Shown: positions 1 through 10,086, counted from the stretch's first letter. The stretch: 64,000 bases of DNA from Cotesia glomerata (GCF_020080835.1 NW_025403107.1:62001-126000), one strand, 5' to 3'. Made by a program: numbers and translations. Notes: generated from the letters alone by a model not told the origin.

Positions 1-966
1 GACGCTCCGTGATTAAAACTGCAAAAATTAGTTTCAGATTGTAATTATTACAGATTTTGTAAGAATTACATTATAAAATATAAATATGTATTACATTGAA
101 AGCTCTGAAAATTAACTTTCAAAGTTTGAATTTAAAAAAATGTCATTTCGAACTGTAATTTTTTTAGTTTTTAATTCGACACGGGACGCTTAATTTACTA
201 TTTATAATGTAATTTTTCGAGTTTTCTCTTTTCTGTGTGATTATTATGATATTAATCATTATTTTATTTGACACAATGAGTATTATTGATATAAATATTG
301 ATTATTTAAAATTCCTCAATCTGTCGTTACGGTAAATTTCTTATCGCTTAATGATTCCGCGGGTTTAAAGCGTTTAGGGCATTGATTGGTGGGTTTTATT
401 TTTTATGGGCCCACATCTTAAGCTCTGATGAGTCAGAGTTAACATAATAAAGCAAATAAATATATATCTTAATACATTCGACCATTTCTTAAGTTGACGT
501 TATACCGGCCGATGCTGTGATTGAGAAATACGATATCAAGAAAAAGAAAAAAGTCGACGTTATAACAAAATACTTATACGCTGGATAAAAGTGAACTATT
601 AAAAAAGGTATGTTGCAATTTATATATTCAAAAAATGAATGAAAATTCATTTTATTAAATTTAGTTCTAGAAAGTTATTTAAGAAAATTGTATTTATAGT
701 TTTTTACCGTTTCCACGTGTATAATTTTTTTTTATCATTTATTCTTAAAAAAAATCCTAAGTGATTATTAATATTATGTGATTTAATCTTGAATATCATC
801 TTACAGATCGTTTTGAAACAGGCATATCATATACGCTTTACGAGGCATACCACATTCATAGATGCTATTGAAGAGGCTCGAGTGACATTGTAAATTTTGA
901 TTCTTTTAAATTTTTAAATACAAAAAGTTAAGGTGCATTGACGATTAGTTTTTCATCAGATAAAAT
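1..966. other. Non-coding AT-rich left edge
   Basis: No supportable gene. The stretch is AT-rich with short homopolymer runs. Around 505-585 a short open stretch reads as a lysine-rich peptide, but it has no start context or recognisable family and I do not call it. The last 60 bases before position 967 are A/T-rich and would hold the 5' leader of the viral-type gene. Confidence 0.5.
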
Positions 967-2367
967 ATGGACGTCATAATGAATGATTTTAAAATTATTA
1001 TGAACGATGAAAAGGAATACTGTTTGAAATTTATTGCTAGTGAAATAATGGATGAATATGATTCTTTATTTCAAAACTTTAAAAAAGAATTTATTAATGA
1101 AAAAGAATTAGAAAATTTATTTGAAAATCGAAAAGATGATGAGAATGTTCGTAGATTTAAAAAAAAAATATCCTTATTAAAACGATATAAATGGATAAAT
1201 GACGTTGATTCTTTGATAAAAGAACGTGACAGTGATATAAAAATAAACAAAATATTTATTCAGATTTGGGACTCATTAAAAATCCGAAAATACATAACTA
1301 TTAGTAATGATTTATTAGAATTTATTGGATTTTCTATAGATGGTAATACTGATAATCATACTCATCTGGATGGTATTCCTCGAAAACGTTCTAAAAAAGA
1401 TATTAAGTCCGAATATGTTAAATTCTTACAAGATAATAAAATAGATTTTAAAAATGAGGCAACGACTAGTACTAATGAACCAAAGATTTATTTAGCAATT
1501 CTTGACTTTAGAAAATCTGTCCAAAAGCTCAATAATAACAAAAAATCGGAAATTATAACATATTTATCAGAAATAGAATCATTATTCAATTATCAAAAAC
1601 TCGCAAAATTAGAGGCAGATAATAAAAAATTAGCAGAGGATAACAAAGTCAAAGAGAGACAAGTGAAAAGTATGAAAAATGTTATAGGGAACATTAAAGT
1701 GAATTGTAAAGACGGTTATATTTATATTGCAACATCAGATAGATATGCTTTGGAAAATAAATTTAAAGTAGGAAGGACCGATCAACCAAAAAAACGTTTA
1801 GCTACCTATAACAGTGGAAGATCTAAAGATGATCTCTTTTATTATTGCTTTTGTGAACCAACTTACGGTGTGAAAAATGTTGAAAATATGATTCTTGATT
1901 TACTAAAATCTGTCAAGGAACAACATGAAAAAGAAATGTTTATTATCCATCATACCTGGTTAATACAAATAATTAAAGATTTGCTTAACAACATTGGAAA
2001 AAGTTATGAATATTTTAATGAATTGGTCCAAAAGAAATTATTAAAAATGTATAGTCTTAGACCTAGCATTCCCGTAAAATTAGATGCTTCAACAATAGAA
2101 TCAATTGAGAATTATAACTTGAAGGAAACTATTGTTAATATTTTAGACAATTACATAGAAACGTCAAACTTGAATTTGACGAAAAAAACATTTTTACAAG
2201 ACGTAAAAAGTAAATTAAGCGTTAATATTGTAAAAACAAACATATGGAGCTATTTTAAAAAAAATTTTAAATGGGAATCAAAAGGAAAGGTTCTTTCATA
2301 TAAGAAACAAAAGATCACAATAACGATCGTTGAAAAATACCGAAATGAAGAAAACGAAATAAATTGA
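967..2367 (+). CDS. MSV199 / T5orf172 (GIY-YIG-like) domain protein of large-DNA-virus type
   Basis: Single uninterrupted 466-aa frame with no intron, unlike the surrounding host genes, and very rich in Lys, Asn and Ile. An N-terminal half (about residues 90-165, with the stretch KIFIQIWDSLKIRKYITISN) resembles the MSV199 domain. It is followed by a Lys/Glu coiled coil (about 205-240). A T5orf172-like GIY-YIG fold comes next (about 245-345): GYIYIATS, then KFKVGRT, KKRLATYN and a later conserved-type Glu in NVENMIL. A basic C-terminal region of about 110 residues has no family I recognise. This architecture is known from entomopoxviruses, iridoviruses and ascoviruses, where the proteins are presumed DNA-binding or nuclease-like; their exact role is unclear. 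The frame is intact, so expression or recent acquisition is possible. Domain names are from pattern recognition, not a search. There are several ATGs in the first 15 codons and I kept the first. Confidence 0.75.
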   Translation: MDVIMNDFKIIMNDEKEYCLKFIASEIMDEYDSLFQNFKKEFINEKELENLFENRKDDENVRRFKKKISLLKRYKWINDVDSLIKERDSDIKINKIFIQIWDSLKIRKYITISNDLLEFIGFSIDGNTDNHTHLDGIPRKRSKKDIKSEYVKFLQDNKIDFKNEATTSTNEPKIYLAILDFRKSVQKLNNNKKSEIITYLSEIESLFNYQKLAKLEADNKKLAEDNKVKERQVKSMKNVIGNIKVNCKDGYIYIATSDRYALENKFKVGRTDQPKKRLATYNSGRSKDDLFYYCFCEPTYGVKNVENMILDLLKSVKEQHEKEMFIIHHTWLIQIIKDLLNNIGKSYEYFNELVQKKLLKMYSLRPSIPVKLDASTIESIENYNLKETIVNILDNYIETSNLNLTKKTFLQDVKSKLSVNIVKTNIWSYFKKNFKWESKGKVLSYKKQKITITIVEKYRNEENEIN

Positions 2368-3893
2368 ATAACTTGTTACAATGCATGCACGCAAAAAAAA
2401 ACTATTTCAAATGAAATAGTTAAAAAAGCTTCAATTTATTTAATGCAAAATCTTTATAATATTAAAATGAAATCCTTTTTCATCTTTTTGAATCGATTCT
2501 CATCATTTTAAAACGCTTTTTATAATTAGGAATATAAATATTTTTCAGTACAAATTTTTTTGAAAAATATTCGTTGTATTTGATTTTTTATTACGTATTT
2601 TATTTTTAGCTCTATTCATTTACTCTGTTACGCAACAAATTTTGTGAGTCAAATATTATAATTAATAGAAGTTCTATAATGTATGTTGTTATATTTTATA
2701 AAAATAAGTAAATATAGACTTAAATCACAAAAAATAATTGATTGATGATTTACTTAAAGATTATAAGGATCAAGAAAAACTTGAAATGTACCCATTACGC
2801 ATAATAAATTTTTACTACCAACTATTGGTCATATAATTTTTATGAATATTATAATTTAAAACTATTTTTAATTGTTTTTATATATGAATTTTTTAAAAAG
2901 AGATGTTTTATTTCTTATTTATTCCACATTATTCACCACCGTTGTAACTTGGAATAATAAAATATTTTAAAGATATTTTTTAATTTTGTTTTATCTTAAC
3001 TGTAATATTTTCTTAACAAAAATTATTCGAGATAATTAAAGATAAGTATTATATATTATAAACATTATAAAGAGTGATAAAACCAAGGACTCGAGTATTT
3101 AAACATTATGTAAAATAAGAGTGAAGAATTAGAGCGACGCGACGCACTTCATTTTGGATGACATGGTAGATCCCTAATAGCGGGTATAGGTAATAACTAC
3201 ATTTAATTGATGGATTGATAATTTTTAATTAAGAATAATAATTTTTACTTTGAAATAATTAAATTCAACTTCGAAATAAGCATGTACAAAATTGAAAGTT
3301 TATCTATATATTTGTATTTTTAAAATACGTAATTTGTTGATCATACGAGAATAGGTGAAACATTGCAAGTGAAAAAAATAAAACAAGATAAATTTAATAT
3401 ATGTGGTATAAATGAAGTTTATTTATAATATAAAAAAAAAATATTTGGTACATTCTTCATTGATTTTTAAATTGTAATATTTAAAAACATTCTTAAATAT
3501 TTTTACGCGTGAATTTTTATTTTACTAAGCTCAATTTTTCTAAAAATGTCATCGTTGGTCTTTTTAAATTAATTTAAATAAGGAATTAGTTTGTATATAT
3601 TACATTGCATACATTAAATAAAAATATTACATCAATTATTTATGGCTTATTAAAGTAAAAATAATTTTTAATATAAAAAATATCTAACATTTTTTAAAAA
3701 TACAATCACTTTAAAATCTCTAAATTTATATAAAAAATAGCATTATGTATTATTGCATTAAAAATTTAAGAAAATACGTTATTATTTAACTCAAATCGAG
3801 GCCAGCTCGCATAATTATTAGTAAACAAATTGACCTAGTTAAAAGTTTAAAAAATTAACGTTTTTCTGAATATAATGTTTCAAATTTAACACC
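2368..3893. other. Intergenic, AT-rich, no gene seen
   Basis: About 1.5 kb between the viral-type gene and the convergent SWEET gene. Apart from the hairpin at 2400-2421 I see no coding potential, tRNA or clear repeat. The part adjoining 3894 will include the SWEET 3' UTR. Confidence 0.5.
2400..2421 (+). other. Perfect 9-bp hairpin just downstream of the viral-type gene
   Basis: AACTATTTC (2400-2408), loop AAAT, GAAATAGTT (2413-2421), followed by a short A run. It begins about 30 bases after the stop codon. It might be a transcript-end structure of the acquired gene, or chance in AT-rich DNA. Confidence 0.4.
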
Positions 3894-5280
3894 TTACTCC
3901 TTTTTGGAATGTCTAGAAGTGGCTTCTGCTGGCTTTGATGGATAGATAGCAAACAGAGATAATTGGATGAAGTACAAAAGTAAGCCGATGACGTTTTGGA
4001 ACTGTAATGATAGACAAATTATCAACAAATGTTTATCTACATTCCAAACAAGTTTAAACAGTAATTAAGTAGTAAATTTCATCAGCCAAAACTTGTTTAT
4101 CTTATCTACTTACGACAATGAATCCGTTATCAATGATAATTCCATAAAGTAACCATAGAAAAGATACAACAGTCCCCATGGCAATCAACGGAAATGGAAG
4201 AATTTCAGTGCTCTTGGTTTTTATTACTTGACCCTAAAAGTCAAAGCAAGCCATAAATAAATATCATTATATAAATTATGAAATAATATGATAGATTAAG
4301 GTGTGTTATTAGATTTATACTAACGAGATTCATAAGCGGAGTTCCAACTAACATCAATAATAATGCCGTTGTCAACAGACCGTATCTGAATTCAATCAAG
4401 TCAGGGCTTTCAAATTTAGCGTACGCCAAAAAAATAGATGCTAATCCTAGAGTCTTGCCTATTAATTTCATCATCTCACCCTATAAAATATCAGTTAATA
4501 TATTTTATTACCAAATAAAATAATAAAAGTGAGGTACAAATAATTAGTTTACCTTGTTAGGAGCATAAAGATAAAAGACTGTTACGTAGAGAATACTGGT
4601 AGTCAACCCAAACATATTAACTTTAATCATTGCCGGGTCATTTAAGATGAATGCATACTGGAACATGAGCATTCCTCTATAAATAAATAAATAAATAAAT
4701 AATTATTGATATAACTATCTCCGGTGACGTATATTGAAGTAATCCAATAAAATATATTTATACTTACACTCCGATACCGAAAACAAAGGGTTTAGCATCA
4801 AATCCTTCTGATGATCCTTTCTTGTAGATATCTTTACATACAAGCCTGAAGAAAAACATAAATTTATGGTAAATACAATAATTAATAATAAAAAATGAAC
4901 CATAATCAAAATTATTTAAATAAATAAATTTCAAAGGTCGTAAGTTCAATTGATAAATTAATCTTGAATTATAATAATAATTAGTATGGTATAAATATTT
5001 ATTAATGAATTAATGATCGATCTCAATTGCTAAGTAATTATTTCCGGTAGTGAGTGATGAGGTGTTTCTCAAGGACATGAACGTCAGATTGTATATCAGT
5101 GCCTAAGAATACTTATGATTAGATAATTAGATATGAGTTTGAAAATATAACAATAAGAAAACTATAAAAATGTATGTAAATAAATTAAATTAAAAATTCT
5201 TACGTTCCGGACAGCATATGTCCCATGGTGCAAACAGAAGCGACATTTGCGACGATTTCTTTGTAATCTTCCAAACCCAT
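3894..5280 (-). CDS. slv: SWEET-family sugar transporter (MtN3/saliva type)
   Basis: Six exons on the minus strand join in frame with GT-AG borders: 5280-5204, 4845-4768, 4676-4553, 4480-4325, 4233-4114, 4001-3894. They total 663 nt, giving 220 aa, the normal SWEET length. The start is MGLEDYKEIVANVAS; hydrophobic helices follow in the 3+1+3 layout of two MtN3 repeats. Recognisable marks are GSSEGFDAKPFVFG in the first repeat and KSTEILPFPLIAMG in the second, the conserved segments after TM1 and TM5. The C-terminus is short and hydrophilic. SWEETs are facilitative sugar uniporters of plasma or internal membranes. The exon 4 donor is GTTAGT rather than the more usual GTAAGT. The upstream flank is occupied by a 4.45-kb transposon whose outer end lies about 250 bp from the start codon. 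The symbol follows Drosophila slv. Confidence 0.9.
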
Positions 5281-5525
5281 TTTGATTTTAGTACTCCTTA
5301 GTTTACAAATTTGCAATTTATTTCAATTATTCTTGACAAGTAGCTGAATACACACGTTCGCTCACGTCGTGAATGCGGGAGTAACTAACCAGTTTGTATT
5401 TCCCATGTCCAGCATGCTCTCTCTCTTATATACCAATCGTATCAGGGATTTCGTCATTTCGCCACTTAGCTGACATTTGTCAATAAACTTCCTACTCTAT
5501 CAACTTGCGCTTACAATAAACATCA

Positions 5526-5536
5526 GACCAGATGGC
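5526..5536. repeat. Left target-site duplication of the 4.45-kb element
   Basis: GACCAGATGGC, repeated exactly at 9986-9996 immediately outside the right TIR. Because the bases next to the TIR are palindromic (C...G), the true duplication could be the inner 9 bp, ACCAGATGG. Confidence 0.8.
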
Positions 5537-5591
5537 GGAATGACTAAAGACACCGTCCACGGGTGGTTAAAGTCACGGGTATCGATATGTA

Positions 5592-6165
5592 GGGGAAGGA
5601 CGGGCAAAACGGATATGTTAATTTGAAAATGAAATAACAAATATATATTACAATCATATCCATTCTTAACTTTGGCTAATAATTTTTGGGTAATTGAAGT
5701 TTATAATTAAAGTAAAATAAAAATAATAACAAAGAAATTCTTCTTCGAAATTAAAAAAAAAAAAAAAGTCAACATTATCCGTTTTGCCCTACCAGGGCGG
5801 GCAAAATGAATACTCAGGTCGCGTAAAACGAATACTGATTGGAAAATACATTTCAATCAAAACAATCGTCGCAAAAATATCAACCGCGTCCTGAATATGA
5901 AGAAAAAAATCAAATCTGCATCGTCCTTAACAACATTAAACTAAGAACAGAATCCTTACAATTAAAAATTTTTATTTTTTCCTAAATTTCAATATTTATA
6001 AAAAAAATTCCCACAAGTATGCAAAACCAATGCTTTATCGATGACGGTAAGTGTAGTTACATAATAGATTGATAGATTGCTGTCTAAAATGTTTCTATCG
6101 ACCGACCAGCGATTTAAAACGATTATTCATTTTACCCGCCCTCTCCGTCTTGCCCGTCCGTCCCC
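5592..6165. mobile_element. 574-bp MITE flanked by TA, nested in the larger element
   Basis: Terminal inverted repeats GGGGAAGGACGGGCAAAACG at the left and, read inward from the right, GGGGACGGACGGGCAAGACG. Two bases differ. TA lies directly outside both ends (5590-5591, 6166-6167), as in Tc1/mariner-type insertions. Inner copies of the motif GGGCAAAA also occur near 5808. No coding potential is visible, so it would have been mobilised in trans. Confidence 0.75.
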
Positions 6166-6602
6166 TATCAAATAAGAAAATCAATAAACAATGTATTACA
6201 TTAATGTATAAAGCTTAAATTAGGAGGCATGTGGATGGGCACTGTTGAAAATTTCTAATTAAAAAAAAAAAAAACATTACTGTTTTTTTTAAGCTCTACA
6301 ATTCATTCCTGCACCTCGAAAATTTAAAATCAATTAGCTCGGAAGAAGAATTTACTCAATTAGCATTTTTTCAATTACCTATAATTAATTAACAAATAGT
6401 GATCGTCATTCAGTTTGTTGTAGAATTTTATAATATTCTGTTGAACTATCTAGAAACAACCTCCCGAGTCCAATTAAAGGTAATGCTATTTGATCGAGTA
6501 AACCTACGTAAAATTGACTATCTTTTTTGGGCTATTCGACTGATTTTTTACGTTAACCAGTATTCGGAAAATTTAACAAAGAAGGGTTGATTTTTATTTT
6601 AC

Positions 6603-6622
6603 TATATATATATATATATATA
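6603..6622. repeat. (TA)n microsatellite
   Basis: About ten TA units in a row, within the 4.45-kb element. The flanks hold no gene. Confidence 0.8.
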
Positions 6623-7059
6623 ACAGCAGGTCGAATTATTAGGAACTACTTTGCCCTCATGATCATATAACGTAAGTCAGGTCGTAGTGCTACTGGGATA
6701 CTTTGGTCAAATTTTGTTAACTATTAAAGTCCTTTTCAACTGATTTTTTTAACATTTTACAAAATAAGTAAAAATTTATCCAAAAAAAATTTTAACGCTG
6801 ATTATATTAAAGTATTTTATAATTGAAAAATTACATTAGATTTCTCAAACGTGTTGTCTACTGTATCTTTGGTGCAGCTTTGAAGCACTCTATTTTTTAA
6901 ATTAATGAACAAATAGAAAAATGTTTTAATTTATATCTGTGGAGAATTTTACTCTTTACAAACTCTCAATTAGTTGTATTTTCTGTGATTCCAATATAGT
7001 TTGAGCTATTTTGAAAAAATTGAGAGAACTTGTGAGTTTTCGGAAAATTCTGCTCAGAC

Positions 7060-7500
7060 ATTATATAGAATTTTGTATAATTATATAGAAGTTTATATAA
7101 TTATATATATTTATATAAAATTTTTAATTTAAATTATGTATAATTATATCTTATTATATAAAATTTTTTTTCCCCAGGAAGATAACATTATATATAATTA
7201 TGTATAAATTTATATATTTATATAAAATTAGATCAAATTATATGTAATTAGTTATAATTTTATATAATTATATATAATTTTTTTTCCCCGGGATATGAAT
7301 CATTTAAATAAATAATTACATCAATAATAAATAAAACCTTATAGTTACGGGTTGCTCGTATAAAATTATATTTTTTATAATTGCATAAATAAAAATATCA
7401 ACAGCGATAGAATAGATGCATACCGTTGTTAAAAAAAAATTATAACACTGTAAATAATTAAATAATTACCGCAATGATAAGTTAAACCTTAAAGTCACAG
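7060..7500. repeat. AT-rich tandem and dispersed repeats, left cluster
   Basis: Reiterated TTATATAATTATATA-type units (7060-7270), with two copies of a poly-T plus CCCC junction near 7165 and 7275. These are followed by copies of a longer unit containing AATAAAACCTTATAGTTACG (near 7330) and AACACTGTAAATAATTAAAT (near 7445). The same unit recurs at 7611-7778 and, inverted, at 9245-9470. Confidence 0.6.
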
Positions 7501-7610
7501 CCCTGAATAAAAAAAAAGTATTGAAACAAAGAAAAAAGTATTGAATTGACTAGAAAACAAATACTTTTCAATACTTTTTTCTTTGTTTCAATACTTTTTT
7601 TTTATCAGGG
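7501..7610. mobile_element. 110-bp palindromic MITE
   Basis: Arms of about 43 bp (7501-7544 and 7568-7610) are inverted copies differing by a single base indel, around a 23-base spacer. The ends are CCCTGA/TCAGGG and the arms contain two copies of AAGTATTGAA. It interrupts a copy of the local repeat unit: the sequence before 7501 and after 7610 joins to match the intact copy near 7340-7360. Confidence 0.75.
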
Positions 7611-7778
7611 AGGTTGCTTGTATAAGTATATCTTGTAACAATTATTATAAAATTATATTTATTTAATTTGCATAAATAAATATGTCATCAGTGACAACAT
7701 AGATGCATACAACCGTTATGAATAATGAATATGAATCATTTAAATAAATAATTACCTCAATAATAAATAAAACCTTAT

Positions 7779-8534
7779 ACAACTGCTGCAACTCAAACTA
7801 AGGAAGAATTTGTCAGTTTAACTAGTTTGGATTTTAACAACGTGGGAGCTGAGACGGTAGAATCTGCTTTTTACGGGTTACATCGAACAAGTCAAGAGAT
7901 GTATTTAAATTTACAAAAAATTGATGGTTCTGAAAATATTTCTCTGGAAGCAACCCAGAACTGGATTACAACAGATGATGACGGTAAGGGCTGGAAAAAA
8001 TGCTGGTTCATTAATTAAAAAATTCTAACAGAATGATAAAAAAACAAACGTAAGATTATGATCTAAGTGATAAGAATAATAAATACACGTATGTCGTAAA
8101 TTTGATACTTATTTTCTTAAAAAATATACAATATTTATCTTCATTGATTAAATTAATATTGAGTTGAAATAATGCGTTTACATATGATTCTACATTACTT
8201 CTTTTGTAAACTAAAATGAAGTTAGGCTCATTATTTTTATTCTTCAATATGTATAGAAATTAATTTATTTATTAGATAAATTGATCGCTATAAATTGCTA
8301 CTTTTCATCACACTAACTACATTCTTAATTTTGATTGTTTTAATCATTTAAAATTTAGTTCCAGGTACTGAAGATATTTCCAACCCTGATATTTTACATC
8401 AAATAGAAAATATTCATGATGAAAATTTTTTTAATGATCTGCGTGAGCACCCTATCCCTCTTTCATCACAAGATAATAACTGTTCATCACTTTTCTCTGA
8501 ATCAATCAATATTCTATATCCTGCAGAATTATAA
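7779..8534 (+). pseudogene. Two-exon orphan coding fragment inside the transposon
   Basis: An open stretch from about 7779 to 7983 ends at a good donor (G then GTAAGG). A second open stretch begins at 8365 after a CAG acceptor and runs to TAA at 8532-8534. The two join in frame as GAC-G/GT-ACT, giving about 125 residues without a start codon. Acidic, Ser/Asn-rich sequence such as EEFVSLTSLDFNNVGAETVE and DILHQIENIHDENFFNDL is visible. I recognise no family. The 5' end coincides exactly with the break in the repeat unit at 7778, as if a gene segment with its intron had been captured. It could be the tail of the element's own lost gene or a captured host gene. Confidence 0.5.
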
Positions 8535-9193
8535 TTTCGTACTTTTTATGTCTTTTTTAAATCATTAACTTATTTTTTTCTCAGTTTTAGTTTATAAAAT
8601 GGAATTTTGTATTTTTACTAACAGACTGTACTTATTCTTTATGTGTATAAGCATAGAAATAAAATTTCATTTGCACTTAATTATCCAAGAAATCTTTTAT
8701 ATTTATACTAATTCATATTATATATGTGTTAATTATTTAAAATATGTATTGATTATTTATAAGGTCTTAAATTTTTCTACTTTTAATTAGTAGTTTGTAT
8801 GGGGACATTTTGAGAGAGCGTGGTGAGAAAATTTTGGTGGACATTGAAATTCTTAAAGCAAAATAATCATTTGTCTTCCAAAATAAATTCTTAGATCAAG
8901 AAAATATCTCTTGAGTCAACATAAATTTTCTATCAGTGTATGTTTTATTACATTTACTTAGGATTCTAAGTGGCACGCTTAATCTTTGGATTTTCTTTTT
9001 ATCTTTCTTACAAATAAACGATTTAAATATAAATAATGCTGTGAAGAGGGAAAGAATAGGAGTTACGGTAATTATTACGTGAAGGGTTCCACATTCACGT
9101 AACAGGATATTGGTAGGAAAGGATTGAGAAAGGAATGTGGAGAGGATCATCTTAATGTGAGTTTATAGAATATGCGAGAAAAAATTATTATAT

Positions 9194-9252
9194 AGCTCGG
9201 ACTGGGATTCGAACCCAGAACCTTCCGAAGACATGTCGGCTACTCTACCATT
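9194..9252 (-). repeat. tRNA-derived (SINE-like) fragment
   Basis: Read on the minus strand, it contains a perfect T-arm/B-box (GGTTCGAATCCC flanked by CTGG/CCAG), an anticodon-like stem CCGA/TCGG and a D-arm remnant ATGGTAGAGTA. The 5' acceptor strand is replaced by a TA microsatellite, and base 33 of the anticodon loop is A rather than T. It is therefore not a functional tRNA; it reads as a truncated tRNA-related SINE or pseudo-tRNA. Confidence 0.65.
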
Positions 9253-9515
9253 ATATATATATATTTATGCAAATTAAATAAATATAATTTTATAATAATT
9301 GTTATAAGATATATACTTGTACGAGCAACCCGTAACTATAAGGTTTTATTTATCATTGTGGTAATTATTTAATTATTTACAGTGTTATAATTATTTCCAA
9401 CGACAGTATGTATTTATTTCGTCGCTGTTGTTATTTTCATTCATTTAATTTAATTAATTTAATGTTATAATTAAATATTTCGGTGAAATTCATGGATTAC
9501 CCGTGACTTTAACCA
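9245..9515. repeat. Inverted copy of the local repeat unit, right cluster
   Basis: Inverted relative to 7320-7500 and 7611-7778. Shared blocks include CAACCCGTAACTATAAGG, TAATTATTTAATTATTTACA and the CAAATTAAATAAATATAATT tract. It ends with CCCGTGACTTTAACC, a copy of the inner part of the element's TIR. Together with the left cluster it brackets the orphan gene fragment. Confidence 0.6.
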
Positions 9516-9985
9516 TTGAATTTATTTCATTATAGGACTGCAATATTTATAGTAATGCCTGCATATTAATTTACATAATTATTCATAAATTTATTCAAGT
9601 TTTGATATTTTTTTATTATGGTAGTGTTTATTTTTACAATAATTTTATCTAAATCGAATCTTTGTACGATTCCTTCAGTTTTTGAATTCCCGCGAATAAT
9701 TTATTTCTAACGGTATTATACATCAGTCGGTTAAATTAAAGTTTGTGGCCTTTATTTTTATAAGTAACCTAAAAAGCATACGGCATCCTTTTCATTTCCT
9801 AGCGTTTAGATTAAGAACAATCTTCGTCATGTTAATCAATTTATAACTTTTAATTAATCTATTATTTTAGTGATATCAAATCTTTTTGTCTTATAATCAC
9901 AGGTGAGGTTGATGAAAAGTCGTCATTTTTTTAAGTTTTTTCCCGTGACTTTAACTACCCTTTGGACGGTGTCTTTAGTCACTCC

Positions 9986-9996
9986 GACCAGATGGC
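9986..9996. repeat. Right target-site duplication of the 4.45-kb element
   Basis: Exact copy of 5526-5536. The uninterrupted target would place this motif only some tens of bases upstream of the RpL8 transcript start. Confidence 0.8.
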
Positions 9997-10004
9997 ACTA
10001 GCAA

Positions 10005-10086
10005 GGCTATTCTCCTCTTAGAAAAAGAGTCGGCTTCGTCTGTAATCAAGCTGGCTGAGTTCTTTTAATCTTTTGAGACCCCATTG
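10005..10086 (+). promoter_or_regulatory. RpL8: RpL8 leader: probable TOP start region and non-coding first exon
   Basis: A pyrimidine tract (CTATTCTCCTCTT, about 10007-10019) resembles the 5' terminal oligopyrimidine start of ribosomal-protein mRNAs. A good donor (TTG then GTATGT at 10087) would end a non-coding first exon, and the acceptor (TTTCAG) lies just before the ATG-bearing exon. The exact start site is inferred. Confidence 0.5.

Larger units (their letters stand above)
5537..9985. mobile_element. 4.45-kb non-autonomous TIR DNA transposon
   Basis: The left end (5537-5579) and the right end (9985-9942 read inward) are near-identical inverted repeats. Both begin GGARTGACTAAAGACACCGT and close with GTTAAAGTCACGGG, with a few mismatches and one indel. 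The element is flanked by an exact 9-11-bp target duplication. No transposase is recognisable inside. The interior instead carries nested MITEs (5592-6165, 7501-7610), inverted repeat arrays, a two-exon orphan gene fragment (7779-8534) and a tRNA-like piece (9194-9252). The inner TIR motif recurs near 9497-9511. A target duplication of 9-11 bp and ends starting GG would suit Mutator-like or Merlin-like elements; the superfamily is not settled. It is inserted between the divergently transcribed SWEET and RpL8 genes. Confidence 0.8.

Noticed and set aside
505..590. Lysine-rich short peptide upstream of the viral-type gene
   Set aside because: No start codon in context, no family, and too short to separate from chance.
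6399..6590. 63-codon frame inside the 4.45-kb element
   Set aside because: No family resemblance, random composition for AT-rich DNA, not joined to any exon.
8056..8247. Minus-strand 63-codon frame in the orphan gene's intron
   Set aside because: Lies within the intron of the orphan fragment and shows no conserved feature.
9194..9252. Functional tRNA gene
   Set aside because: Acceptor and D-arm strand missing, and A at position 33; kept only as a SINE-like fragment.
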